Source: an uncultured Prevotellaceae bacterium | GTDB taxonomy: Bacteria > Bacteroidota > Bacteroidia > Bacteroidales > Bacteroidaceae | Reading direction: 5' to 3' | NCBI GenBank assembly: GCA_946185225.1 | Contig: CAMHIM010000010.1 | Coordinates: forward strand, 1 to 33,095 | Length of the DNA stretch: 33,095 nt | Shown here: positions 1 through 8,128 of the stretch, piece by piece | Layout: the number at the start of each line of letters is the position of its first letter | How positions within the stretch are numbered: position 1 is the stretch's first letter | Translations under genes and position numbers: made by a program | Notes under the pieces: generated by a model | Seen by the model: the letters and a program-made list of their open reading frames with translations, nothing else | Databases searched by the model: none | Told to the model about the DNA's origin: nothing

Positions 1-13
1 CGGAATGTCCGCT

Positions 14-889
14 TTAGTACGTCAGCACTTCCACTCCGTGTTCGGTCATGAGCAGCGTGTGCTCCCACTGGGCACTGGGCTGTTCGTCGCCAGAGATGAC
101 TTCCCATCCATAGGGGTCGTCAGCGTCTATGAACACTTCCCATGTCCCCATGTTTATCATGGGTTCTATCGTAAACACCATGCCTGGGACGAGCAGCATT
201 CCCGTACCGCGACGACCGTAGTGGTTCACTTCCGGGTCTTCATGGAAATGACACCCTACTCCGTGGCCGGCCAGGTCGCGTACGATGCCGTAGCCGTATT
301 TCTTGCAATGTTTCTCGATGGCGTGACCGATGTCGCCTACGAATCCCCAGGGCTTGGCGGCTTCCATGCCAATCTCCAGGCACTCCCTGGCCACACGCAC
401 CAGCTGCTCCTTCTCGGGCGAGGTCTTGCCGATAATGAACATACGCGACGCGTCAGCATAATAGCCGTCAAGGATGGTCGTAAAATCGACGTTAATGATG
501 TCGCCTTCCTGAAGCACGTCCTCTTCCTTGGGAATGCCGTGACAGACTACCTCGTTGATGCTCGTACACACCGACATGGGGAACGGCGGGGTTTCCTCGT
601 CACCGCCGTAGTTCAGACAGGCGGGCGTTGCTCCATGCTCCTCGCAATAGGCGCGGCAGATGCGGTCAATCTCCAGCGTACTCATGCCTTCATGGATGGC
701 AGCGGTCACAGCGTCCAACACACCGGTATTGACGACTCCCGCGCGGCGGATGCCCTCTATCTGTTCGGGAGTCTTGATAAGCTCACGGGTGGGAACCAGT
801 TTGCCCTTATCCTCCCAGTACATCACTTGCTTGTCCAGCTCTGTCGGCTGCTGTCCTGGCAGACAATGCCATCTGCGTCTCTTTGTCAT
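14..889 (-). CDS. map: Type I methionine aminopeptidase
   Basis: Removes the initiator methionine from new proteins in the cytoplasm, using two metal ions. The 291-residue product carries the full type I metal ligand set: D135, D146, H209, E242 and E276, plus the substrate-contact H117 in the VCHGIP motif. About 38 residues precede the catalytic domain (starting around LIKTPEQIEGIRRAG) and begin with a basic stretch and a CLPGQQPTELDKQ motif; this extension is familiar from Bacteroidales MetAPs. A short acidic/proline insert (GDEETPP, about 96-102) sits before the SVCTS strand, compared with the E. coli enzyme. The start at 889 is supported by a promoter -7 box about 20 bp upstream (911-918). 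It is transcribed away from htpG and looks monocistronic within the window. Confidence 0.96.
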   Translation of the reverse strand: MTKRRRWHCLPGQQPTELDKQVMYWEDKGKLVPTRELIKTPEQIEGIRRAGVVNTGVLDAVTAAIHEGMSTLEIDRICRAYCEEHGATPACLNYGGDEETPPFPMSVCTSINEVVCHGIPKEEDVLQEGDIINVDFTTILDGYYADASRMFIIGKTSPEKEQLVRVARECLEIGMEAAKPWGFVGDIGHAIEKHCKKYGYGIVRDLAGHGVGCHFHEDPEVNHYGRRGTGMLLVPGMVFTIEPMINMGTWEVFIDADDPYGWEVISGDEQPSAQWEHTLLMTEHGVEVLTY

Positions 890-910
890 GCTCTTTTCTC
901 AATTGGTGTG

Positions 911-918
911 CAAAGTTA
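911..918 (-). promoter_or_regulatory. Promoter -7 box for map
   Basis: On the minus strand this reads TAACTTTG, an exact match to the Bacteroidetes -7 consensus TAnnTTTG. Transcription would start near 907, giving a leader of about 18 nt. The -33 region about 20 bp upstream (near 939-943) is only T-rich (TTTT) rather than TTTG, so the -33 element is weak. Confidence 0.6.
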
Positions 919-1159
919 CAAAACATTTCCAAAACGTGAAAAAGTTTTCAGGGAAATCTCTTTTTTGTCATGCAAAAGGCATGCTCGGACAGACTGTTAA
1001 CATTTAAGAAAATTCTTGACAACAACCCTCCGAAAACACGCATAAATGCCGAAAACTCCTGCCTCGAACGAAAAAAAGCGATTTTTGGATATTTTTCATA
1101 TCCGTCTGTCAGACAGTCATTTACAGGAATGTCAGCTAAAAAGTCGGCATTGTGAAAAA

Positions 1160-1213
1160 CGAAAGGTCCGGTTTTGCGGGTCGAAAGGTCCGGGCAAACT
1201 ACCTGAAAGGTGC
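1160..1213. repeat. Three short direct repeats with exact 22-bp period
   Basis: The heptamer GAAAGGT begins at 1161, 1183 and 1205, each exactly 22 bp apart. Copies 1 and 2 share CGAAAGGTCCGG; copy 3 reads GAAAGGTGCC. A period of two DNA helical turns puts the three copies on the same face, as for binding sites of a cooperative regulator. The array lies about 290 bp upstream of htpG and about 270 bp upstream of map. No known regulator is assigned. Confidence 0.6.
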
Positions 1214-1500
1214 CATATAACGACTTGCAAAATACTATCTTCCGAGACAACCAGAACGGCAAAACTGGTCGTTTTATCCATCATATTGTTCAGAAACACC
1301 CGTTACGTCATCGTCTTCCACCCCCCATCCCCACAGGAACGTCCATTTTCGACGCCAGAAGCAGTCATTCCGAAATGTTAAAAAAAGGCTATTTTATTTT
1401 ACATTATCCAATGGAAAAACGCCCGACCGACTTGCTCTGGCATATTTTTTGCAGCGGTCAGGGCAGACAAAATCAACAAACAGAGATAAAAGAAAGAACC

Positions 1501-3555
1501 ATGCAAAAAGGCAACATCGGGGTTACTACCGAGAACATCTTCCCCGTCATCAAAAAGTTTCTCTACTCCGACCATGAGATTTTCCTCCGCGAGATGGTAA
1601 GCAACGCCGTCGATGCCACCCAGAAACTCAAGACACTGGCACAGAACGGCGAATACAAGCAGGAGCTGGGCGACCTGACCGTGCGCGTCAGCATGGACGC
1701 CGACAAGGGCACCATCACCATCAGCGACCACGGAATAGGCATGACCGAGGAGGAGATAGACAAGTACATCAACCAGATAGCCTTCTCCGGCGTCACCGAC
1801 TTCATGGAGAAGTACAAGGACACGGCCAACAGCATCATCGGCCACTTCGGACTGGGCTTCTACTCCAGCTTCATGGTCTCCAAGAAGGTGGAGATTGTCA
1901 CCAAGAGCTACAAGGAGGGCTCCAAGGCCGTCAAGTGGAGCTGTGACGGCAGCCCTGCCTACGAGATTGACGACGCCGAGCGCGCCGAGCACGGCAGCGA
2001 CATCATCCTCTACATCGACGACGACTGCAAGGAGTTCCTCGACAAGTACAAGCTGGAGGGACTGCTCCAGAAGTACTGCAAGTTCCTCGCCGTCCCCGTA
2101 GCCTTCGGCAAGAAGACCGAGTGGAAGGACGGCAAGCAGGTAGACACCGACGAGGACAACATCATCAACAACGTCGAGCCGCTGTGGACCAAGACGCCCT
2201 CGACGCTGAAGGACGAGGACTACAAGTCGTTCTACCGCACGCTCTACCCCATGAGCGACGAGCCCCTGTTCTGGATTCACCTGAACGTCGACTACCCCTT
2301 TAACCTCACGGGCATCCTCTACTTCCCCAAAATCAAGTCGAACATAGAACTGCAGAAGAACAAGATACAGCTTTACTGCAACCAGGTCTTCGTCACCGAC
2401 CAGGTGGAAGGCATCGTTCCGGAATTCCTCACGCTGCTGCACGGCGTCATCGACTCGCCGGACATCCCCCTGAACGTCTCACGTTCCTACCTGCAGAGCG
2501 ACCGCGAGGTGAAGAAGATTTCGACCTACATCACCAAGAAGGTGGCCGACCGCCTGAAAGCCATCTTCGGTGAGGACCGCAAGCAGTACGAGGAGAAGTG
2601 GGACGACCTGAAACTCTTCATCAACTACGGAATCCTCAGCGAGGAAGGCTTCTACGACCGAGCCAAGGACTTCGCCCTGATGAAAGACGTCGACGGCAAG
2701 TACTTCACCTTCGACGAGTACAAGAAGCTCATCGAGGCCTCCCAGAAAGACAAGGACGACACCCTCGTCTACCTCTATGCCACCGACAAGGAGGAGCAGT
2801 ACTCCTACATCAAGGCCGCCCAGGACAAGGGCTACTCGGTGCTGCTGCTCGACGGACAGCTCGACGTACCCTGCATCCAGACGCTGGAGCAGAAGTTCGA
2901 GAAGAGCCGCTTCACCCGCGTAGACAGCGACATCATCGACCGCCTCATCGTGAAGCAGAACGCCCCGAAGAACACACTCAGCCAGGAAGAGAGTGACAAT
3001 CTGTCAGCCGTCTTCAGCACCCAGATGCCCAAGCTCGACAAGACCGAGTTCATGGTACAGGTCGACGCCCTGGGTGCCGACGCCCGCCCCGTCGTCATCA
3101 CCCAGAACGAGTGGATGCGCCGCATGAAGGAGATGAGCCGCTTCCAGGCCGGAATGGGCTTCTACGGACAGATGCCGGACTCCTACACACTGGTACTCAA
3201 CAGCGACCACACGCTTGTGAAAAAAGTGCTCAACGACGCCCAGACAGCCCTCTCCGACGAGCTGAAACCCGTCGAAAGCGAACTCAAGGGACAGGAAGCC
3301 CGCCTCGCTGCACTCAATCAGGCTCAGGACAAGAAGAAGCCCGAGGAAATCACACAGGAAGAAAAGGACGACAAACAGCAGACGCAGAAGGCCATTGACG
3401 AGCAGAAGCAGAAGAAACAGCAGCTCATCAGCAACTATGCAGCGAAGAACAGCATCGTCCACCAGCTCATCGACCTCGCACTGCTACAGAACGGCATGCT
3501 CAAGGGCGAAGCACTGGACAAATTCCTCAAACGCTCCGTGGAACTAATAGGATAA
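1501..3555 (+). CDS. htpG: Molecular chaperone HtpG (bacterial Hsp90)
   Basis: ATP-dependent chaperone of 684 residues. The N-terminal GHKL ATPase motifs are clear: E31, N35 and D38 in the first helix, D76 in SDHGIGM, and the lid glycine loop GHFGLGF at 114-120. Middle and C-terminal Hsp90 domains follow. A Lys/Gln/Glu-rich, probably coiled segment (about residues 575-645) lies near the C-terminus; similar charged inserts occur in Bacteroidetes HtpG. The open frame continues upstream to 1210, but MQKGNIGVTTENIF is the conserved start of the family, so 1501 is chosen. The gene ends just before a strong hairpin terminator at 3594-3630, so it is probably transcribed alone. Stress control would be expected, but no heat-shock element was recognised. 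Confidence 0.97.
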   Translation: MQKGNIGVTTENIFPVIKKFLYSDHEIFLREMVSNAVDATQKLKTLAQNGEYKQELGDLTVRVSMDADKGTITISDHGIGMTEEEIDKYINQIAFSGVTDFMEKYKDTANSIIGHFGLGFYSSFMVSKKVEIVTKSYKEGSKAVKWSCDGSPAYEIDDAERAEHGSDIILYIDDDCKEFLDKYKLEGLLQKYCKFLAVPVAFGKKTEWKDGKQVDTDEDNIINNVEPLWTKTPSTLKDEDYKSFYRTLYPMSDEPLFWIHLNVDYPFNLTGILYFPKIKSNIELQKNKIQLYCNQVFVTDQVEGIVPEFLTLLHGVIDSPDIPLNVSRSYLQSDREVKKISTYITKKVADRLKAIFGEDRKQYEEKWDDLKLFINYGILSEEGFYDRAKDFALMKDVDGKYFTFDEYKKLIEASQKDKDDTLVYLYATDKEEQYSYIKAAQDKGYSVLLLDGQLDVPCIQTLEQKFEKSRFTRVDSDIIDRLIVKQNAPKNTLSQEESDNLSAVFSTQMPKLDKTEFMVQVDALGADARPVVITQNEWMRRMKEMSRFQAGMGFYGQMPDSYTLVLNSDHTLVKKVLNDAQTALSDELKPVESELKGQEARLAALNQAQDKKKPEEITQEEKDDKQQTQKAIDEQKQKKQQLISNYAAKNSIVHQLIDLALLQNGMLKGEALDKFLKRSVELIG

Positions 3556-3593
3556 CCCCCTCGACGAGACATACACAACAAACATAACGTAAT

Positions 3594-3630
3594 AAAAAGA
3601 GGTGAAAGTTTGGCACTTTCGCCTCTTTTT
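3594..3630 (+). terminator. Terminator of htpG, with the next promoter's -33 in its loop
   Basis: Arms 3594-3609 and 3615-3630 form a 16-bp stem with one G-T pair, a 5-nt loop (TTGGC) and a run of T at the 3' end. It lies 39 bp after the htpG stop. The loop contains most of the TTTG -33 element (3609-3612) of the purU promoter. Confidence 0.85.
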
Positions 3631-3640
3631 CGTAATTTTG
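3609..3640 (+). promoter_or_regulatory. Promoter of the purU-his operon
   Basis: TTTG at 3609-3612 and TAATTTTG at 3633-3640 are separated by 20 bp, an exact fit to the Bacteroidetes TTTG-N19-21-TAnnTTTG promoter. Transcription would begin near 3645, giving a leader of about 40 nt before purU. The -33 element and much of the spacer lie inside the htpG terminator hairpin. It is the only clear promoter seen for the following 14 kb of plus-strand genes. Confidence 0.85.
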
Positions 3641-3683
3641 CACGCTATAAATAAGAAAACAACAGAAAACAAGGGAAGAACAG

Positions 3684-4547
3684 ATGAAACCAACAGCCAT
3701 ACTGCTTCTGCACTGCCCCGACCAACAAGGCATCATCACAGAAGTCACGAAATTCATTACCGACAACAAGGGAAACATCGTATACCTCGACCAATACGTC
3801 GACAAAATCGACGGCATGTTCTTCATGCGCATCGAGTGGGAACTGGAGGGATTCCTTATTCCCCGCAACAAAATCTACGAATACATCACCACACTCTACG
3901 CCCAGCGCTACAAGATGAAGTTCTCGCTCTACTACAGCGACAAGCGGCCGCGCATGGCCATCTTCGTCTCAAAGATGAGCCATTGCCTGTACGACCTGCT
4001 GGCACGCTGGAAAGCCGGTGAATTTGCATGCGACATCCCCTGCATCGTCTCCAACCACGAAGACCTGCGCTACGTTGCCGACCAATTCGGCATCCCCTAC
4101 TACGTGTGGAGCATCAAGAAGGACCACTCCAACAAGGCCGAGGTCGAGAAAGCCGAGATGGAACTGCTGAAGAAACTCGACATCTCGTTCATCGTCCTGG
4201 CCCGCTACATGCAAATCATCTCGGACGAGATGATAGCCGAATACCCCCACCATATCATCAACATCCACCACTCCTTCCTGCCGGCCTTCATCGGAGCCAA
4301 GCCCTACCACCAGGCCTGGGAGCGCGGCGTAAAGATTATCGGAGCAACGAGCCACTACGTGACAGCCGACCTCGATGCCGGACCCATCATCGAACAGGAC
4401 GTGACACGCATCACCCACAAGGACACCCCCGAGAGCCTTGTCCTCAAAGGAAAGGACCTGGAGAAAATCGTATTGAGCCACGCTGTCATCAAGCACATCG
4501 AGCGCAAGATACTCACCTATAAGAACAAGACCATCATCTTCTCATGA
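3684..4547 (+). CDS. purU: Formyltetrahydrofolate deformylase
   Basis: Hydrolyses 10-formyl-tetrahydrofolate to tetrahydrofolate and formate, balancing one-carbon pools and supplying formate. The 287-residue protein has an N-terminal ACT domain (about 1-80, beginning ILLLHCPDQQGIITEVTKF) and a formyltransferase-fold domain (about 88-287). The catalytic triad typical of the PurN/PurU fold is present: N193 and H195 in INIHHSFLP, and D231 in DLDAGPII. The ACT domain separates it from PurN. It is first in the operon after the promoter at 3609-3640, and its stop overlaps the hisH start by 4 bp (ATGA). Placement ahead of the his genes suggests co-regulation of one-carbon, purine and histidine metabolism, which is an inference. 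Confidence 0.95.
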   Translation: MKPTAILLLHCPDQQGIITEVTKFITDNKGNIVYLDQYVDKIDGMFFMRIEWELEGFLIPRNKIYEYITTLYAQRYKMKFSLYYSDKRPRMAIFVSKMSHCLYDLLARWKAGEFACDIPCIVSNHEDLRYVADQFGIPYYVWSIKKDHSNKAEVEKAEMELLKKLDISFIVLARYMQIISDEMIAEYPHHIINIHHSFLPAFIGAKPYHQAWERGVKIIGATSHYVTADLDAGPIIEQDVTRITHKDTPESLVLKGKDLEKIVLSHAVIKHIERKILTYKNKTIIFS

Positions 4548-5131
4548 ACGTAGCCATCGTAAAATACAACGCCGGAAACATCTACTCCGTCGTCAACGCA
4601 CTGAAGCGGCTGGGCATCGACCCCCTGCTGACAGACGACGCCGAAGCCCTGACGAAGGCCGACCGCGTGCTGTTCCCCGGACAGGGGGAGGCGCGCGGAG
4701 CTATGGAGTACCTCAAGGCCCGCCGACTGGACGAGGTCATACGCTCGCTGCGGCAGCCCGTCCTGGGCATCTGCGTCGGTCAGCAACTGCTCTGCCGGCA
4801 CTCCGAGGAGGGAGACGTCGACTGCATCGGCATCTTCGATGCTGACGTCCGCCGCTTCCTGCCCCAGCGACATGAGGACAAGGTTCCCTGCATGGGGTGG
4901 AACAAGCTCTACGACACAAAGTCTGACATCATGGAAGGCATAGAAGGAGGATATGTCTATTTCGTACACTCCTATTACGTGCCGCTATGCGCAGACACCA
5001 TCGCCACCACAGACTACATACTGCCCTACTCCGCAGCCATGCACCGCGACAACTTCTACGCCTGCCAGTTCCATCCCGAGAAGAGCGGCAAAGTGGGCGA
5101 ACGCATCATCAAGAACTTCTTAGACCTATGA
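4544..5131 (+). CDS. hisH: Imidazole glycerol phosphate synthase, glutaminase subunit HisH
   Basis: Class I glutamine amidotransferase that releases ammonia for HisF in the fifth step of histidine synthesis. The 195-residue protein has the triad C77 (in LGICVGQQLL), H177 and E179 (in CQFHPEKSGKVG), and the glycine-rich FPGQGEARGAM oxyanion region. It overlaps purU by 4 bp upstream and hisA by 4 bp (ATGA) downstream, implying translational coupling, and pairs with hisF two genes on. Length is normal for the family. Confidence 0.97.
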   Translation: MNVAIVKYNAGNIYSVVNALKRLGIDPLLTDDAEALTKADRVLFPGQGEARGAMEYLKARRLDEVIRSLRQPVLGICVGQQLLCRHSEEGDVDCIGIFDADVRRFLPQRHEDKVPCMGWNKLYDTKSDIMEGIEGGYVYFVHSYYVPLCADTIATTDYILPYSAAMHRDNFYACQFHPEKSGKVGERIIKNFLDL

Positions 5132-5856
5132 TAGAACTCATTCCTGCCATAGACATCATCGACGGCCAGTGCGTGCGCCTCACCAAGGGCGACTACGACC
5201 AGAAAACCGTCTACAGCAACTCCCCCGCCACCATGGCCAGAGAGTTCGAGCAGCTCGGATTCAAACGGCTCCACATGGTAGACCTTGACGGCGCCAAGTC
5301 CAAGCACATCGTCAACAGCCAGGTACTCAAGAGCTGTGCCACGGAGACTCGTCTGCGCATAGACTTCGGCGGAGGCATCAAGACCGACGACGACATCCGG
5401 AAAGCCTTCAGCAGCGGAGCTGAAATGGTAACCGTCGGCAGCGTCGCCGTCACCAGTCCCGACTTGTTCATGGGCTGGCTGGAGAAGTATGGTGCTGAAC
5501 GCATGATACTCGGAGCCGACGTGCGACACGGGAAAATCAGCATCAACGGCTGGAAGGAGGATTCCACGGAGGACCTTCTGCCGTTCCTCAAGAAGTACGT
5601 CGATGCCGGCGTCCGCAACGTGCTGTGCACCGAAATATCCAAGGACGGCACCCTGCAGGGACCGGCCGTCGACCTCTACAGCGAAGTGATGGAAGCCTAT
5701 CCGCAACTGCACCTCATTGCCAGCGGCGGAGTGTCGTCAGCAGACGACATTGCCGCCCTCAACCGTGCCGGCATCCCCGCCGTAGTCTTCGGAAAGGCTA
5801 TCTACGAAGGAAGAATCAACCTCAAGGACTTAGTAAAGGAATATGGGCTTAGCTAA
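5128..5856 (+). CDS. hisA: ProFAR isomerase HisA
   Basis: Isomerises ProFAR to PRFAR, the fourth step of histidine synthesis, in a TIM barrel. The 242-residue protein starts [18 protein letters not shown], with catalytic D9 and D131 (in GADVRHGK) and phosphate-binding loops around FGGGI (80-84) and [10 protein letters not shown]. An in-frame open stretch extends upstream to 4987, but it lies inside hisH and is not HisA-like. The ATG at 5128 overlaps the hisH stop as ATGA. It overlaps hisF by 14 bp. Confidence 0.97.
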   Translation: MIELIPAIDIIDGQCVRLTKGDYDQKTVYSNSPATMAREFEQLGFKRLHMVDLDGAKSKHIVNSQVLKSCATETRLRIDFGGGIKTDDDIRKAFSSGAEMVTVGSVAVTSPDLFMGWLEKYGAERMILGADVRHGKISINGWKEDSTEDLLPFLKKYVDAGVRNVLCTEISKDGTLQGPAVDLYSEVMEAYPQLHLIASGGVSSADDIAALNRAGIPAVVFGKAIYEGRINLKDLVKEYGLS

Positions 5857-6631
5857 ACGTATCATACCCTGTCTGGACGTCAAGGACGGCGAAACCGTCA
5901 AGGGAACGAACTTTGTGAATCTGCGTTCCGCCGGCGACCCCGTGGAGCTGGGCAAGGCCTACTCCGAGCAGGGAGCCGACGAACTCGTGTTCCTGGACAT
6001 CACCGCCTCCTTCGAAGGGCGCAAGACCTTTACGGAGATGGTGACTCGCGTAGCCGCAGAAATCAACATCCCCTTCACCGTCGGAGGCGGCATCAACGAA
6101 CTTGCCGACGTCGAGCGGCTGCTCTATGCCGGTGCTGACAAGGTAAGCGTCAACAGCGCAGCCATCCGCAGACCGGAGCTCATCGACGAGATTGCCCATC
6201 GCTTCGGCTCACAGGTCTGTGTCTGTGCCATCGATGCACGGCTGGACGCTGACGGCATGCACAACGGCTCGTCTGACGGCAGCCTATGGCATTGCTACCT
6301 GAAGGGCGGGCGCGAACGCACCGAACGGGGACTCTTCGAGTGGGCCCATGAGGCACAGGAGAGAGGAGCCGGCGAGATACTCTTCACCTCCATGAACCAC
6401 GACGGTGTCAAGACAGGATACGCCAACGAGGCACTGCGGGAGCTGGCCGACAATCTCTCAATACCCATCATCGCCAGCGGTGGCGCTGGTGCCAGAGAGC
6501 ACTTCCGCGATGCATTCACACTGGGACATGCCGATGCGGCGCTGGCAGCCAGCGTCTTCCACTTCGGAGAAATACCCATACCCGAGCTGAAGAAATACCT
6601 GAGAGAAGAGAGAATCAACGTTCGCATCTAA
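5843..6631 (+). CDS. hisF: Imidazole glycerol phosphate synthase, cyclase subunit HisF
   Basis: Uses ammonia from HisH to turn PRFAR into imidazole glycerol phosphate and AICAR. The 262-residue TIM barrel carries the two catalytic aspartates, D12 (PCLDVKDG) and D131 (CAIDARLD), plus phosphate loops at TVGGGI and ASGGAG. Slightly longer than the usual 250 or so residues because of a loop after the second aspartate ([13 protein letters not shown]). Overlaps hisA by 14 bp. The AICAR by-product links this operon to purine synthesis, which fits purU upstream. Confidence 0.97.
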   Translation: MGLAKRIIPCLDVKDGETVKGTNFVNLRSAGDPVELGKAYSEQGADELVFLDITASFEGRKTFTEMVTRVAAEINIPFTVGGGINELADVERLLYAGADKVSVNSAAIRRPELIDEIAHRFGSQVCVCAIDARLDADGMHNGSSDGSLWHCYLKGGRERTERGLFEWAHEAQERGAGEILFTSMNHDGVKTGYANEALRELADNLSIPIIASGGAGAREHFRDAFTLGHADAALAASVFHFGEIPIPELKKYLREERINVRI

Positions 6632-6675
6632 AACTGGGACCACAAAACATCAAGATACCGAAATAACAAAACAAC

Positions 6676-7323
6676 ATGACAATAGACTTCGAAAAATGCG
6701 GCGGGCTCGTACCTGCCATCATCCAGGATGCACAGACAAAGAACGTGCTGATGCTGGGATACATGAACCAGGAGGCTCTCGACAAAACGATAGCCACAGG
6801 GAAGGTAACCTTCTGGAGCCGCTCACGGCAGTGCTTGTGGACAAAGGGAGAAACCAGCGGCAACTTCCTTACACTCGTTGACATGAAAGTAGACTGCGAC
6901 AACGACACCCTGCTCGTCAAGGCCATTCCGGCAGGCCCTACCTGCCACAAGGGAACTGACACCTGCTGGGGCGAGGAAAACGAGAAGAACCCGCTGCTCT
7001 TCCTTACCGAGCTCCAGGACTTCATCAACCGCCGTCATGAGGAGATGCCGGAAGGTAGTTACACCACCAGCCTCTTCAAGAATGGCATCAACCGCATAGC
7101 ACAGAAAGTAGGCGAAGAGGCCCTGGAAGCTGTCATCGAGGCCACCAACGGCACCAACGAGAAACTCGTCTACGAAGCCAGCGACATGCTCTATCACCTT
7201 GTCGTGCTGCTCACCAGCAAAGGACTCCGCATAGAGGACGTCGCTGCCGAACTGGCCATGCGCCACGACCCCAACTGGGACCGTAAGCGCCGCGAAGCCA
7301 AAGCCGCAGGAACAATGAAATAA
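6676..7323 (+). CDS. hisI: Bifunctional phosphoribosyl-AMP cyclohydrolase / phosphoribosyl-ATP pyrophosphatase
   Basis: HisIE fusion catalysing steps 2 and 3 of histidine synthesis. Residues about 1-110 are HisI, with the SRSRQCLWTKGETSGN motif, the DCDND metal site and the paired cysteines of PTCHKGTDTCW for zinc. Residues about 115-210 are HisE, an all-alpha pyrophosphohydrolase domain with the acidic helices KVGEEALEAVIEA and YEASDMLYHLVVLL. It follows hisF by 44 bp with no promoter or terminator seen. The remaining his genes (hisG, D, C, B) are not in this window. Confidence 0.97.
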   Translation: MTIDFEKCGGLVPAIIQDAQTKNVLMLGYMNQEALDKTIATGKVTFWSRSRQCLWTKGETSGNFLTLVDMKVDCDNDTLLVKAIPAGPTCHKGTDTCWGEENEKNPLLFLTELQDFINRRHEEMPEGSYTTSLFKNGINRIAQKVGEEALEAVIEATNGTNEKLVYEASDMLYHLVVLLTSKGLRIEDVAAELAMRHDPNWDRKRREAKAAGTMK

Positions 7324-7340
7324 CAGAAAAGGGAACCATC

Positions 7341-8093
7341 ATGGAACTGATAGACTATCAAAACGTAAGCCTGGCCCACAAGGACGGCGAACACGTACTC
7401 GAAGGAGTGAACTTCCATGTCGAGGACGGCGAATTCATCTACCTCATAGGACGCGTAGGCTCCGGAAAGAGCTCACTGCTGAAGTCCATCTACGGCGAGG
7501 TAGACATCGAGGATGCCAGCAAGGCCATTGTGCTTGACCAAGACATGACGACCATCCGTCGCAAGGAGATTCCAGCCCTTCGCCGGCAGATGGGAATCAT
7601 CTTCCAGGACTTCCAGCTACTGAGCGACCGTAGCGTCTACAGGAACCTGTGTTTCGTGCTGAAGGCAACGGGATGGAAAGACAAGGAGAAAATCAACCGC
7701 CGTATCGACGAAGTCCTCAGCGAAGTCAGCATGACAGAGAAGAGGGACCGCATGCCCCATGAGCTCTCCGGCGGAGAGCAGCAGCGTATCGCCATCGCAC
7801 GGGCCATACTAAACAGTCCGAAGATGATTATTGCCGATGAGCCGACAGGCAATCTGGACGCGGAGACAAGCGACCAGATTATCCAACTGCTCAGACAGAT
7901 TTCCCAGACAGGAACAGCTGTTGTCATGTCAACTCATAACCGACAGTTGCTGGAGCAGTATCGCGGTATTGTCTACCGGTGCGACAACGGCAAGGTGGAA
8001 GAGGTTACAAGCAACTACAACAGCCTCCAGATAGCCGACGACGAGTCACCTGAAGGAGCCCGCGTCGACTACTCGGCGAGAGAAGAAATCTAA
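7341..8093 (+). CDS. ftsE: ABC transporter ATP-binding protein, FtsE-like
   Basis: ABC ATPase of 250 residues with Walker A GRVGSGKS (37-44), Q-loop [10 protein letters not shown], signature [14 protein letters not shown], Walker [13 protein letters not shown] and the H-loop STHNRQLL. The short length and the motifs [10 protein letters not shown] and DEPTGNLD place it in the FtsE/LolD/MacB ATPase group; FtsE is the best reading. FtsE works with the membrane protein FtsX to control septal peptidoglycan hydrolases. No ftsX or any permease gene is adjacent, so the partner must be encoded elsewhere. A C-terminal acidic tail follows the core. It lies between hisIE and lysC with gaps of 17 and 35 bp. 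Confidence 0.8.
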   Translation: MELIDYQNVSLAHKDGEHVLEGVNFHVEDGEFIYLIGRVGSGKSSLLKSIYGEVDIEDASKAIVLDQDMTTIRRKEIPALRRQMGIIFQDFQLLSDRSVYRNLCFVLKATGWKDKEKINRRIDEVLSEVSMTEKRDRMPHELSGGEQQRIAIARAILNSPKMIIADEPTGNLDAETSDQIIQLLRQISQTGTAVVMSTHNRQLLEQYRGIVYRCDNGKVEEVTSNYNSLQIADDESPEGARVDYSAREEI

Positions 8094-8128
8094 GGAAACA
8101 AATAAAGACAAGAAATAAGACAACGACT

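Larger units (their letters stand above)
890..1500. other. Gene-free region between map and htpG
   Basis: About 610 bp between divergent map and htpG with no convincing coding sequence; open frames here have low-complexity or unrelated-looking translations. It holds the map promoter near its left end, a small palindrome (CTGTCAGACAG, 1106-1116), a triple repeat with 22-bp period (1160-1213) and an AT-rich stretch before htpG. A TATTTTTTG string at 1443-1451 resembles a -7 box with one extra T, but no matching -33 element is present, so the htpG promoter is not assigned. Confidence 0.6.

Noticed and set aside
5..1000. 331-codon plus-strand open frame opposite map
   Set aside because: It lies almost wholly antisense to map, which has all catalytic residues; the translation resembles no protein and reflects codon bias.
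948..1262. 104-codon minus-strand open frame upstream of map
   Set aside because: No recognisable features, it covers the repeat array, and no promoter was seen for it.
1443..1451. TATTTTTTG as the htpG -7 box
   Set aside because: One base too long for TAnnTTTG and no TTTG at the right distance upstream.
1210..1500. In-frame upstream extension of htpG by 97 codons
   Set aside because: The Hsp90 family starts at MQKGNIG; the extension is not HtpG-like and covers the expected promoter region.
1399..2442. 347-codon minus-strand open frame opposite htpG
   Set aside because: Antisense to the conserved HtpG ATPase domain; Val/Leu/Gly-rich translation typical of a shadow frame.
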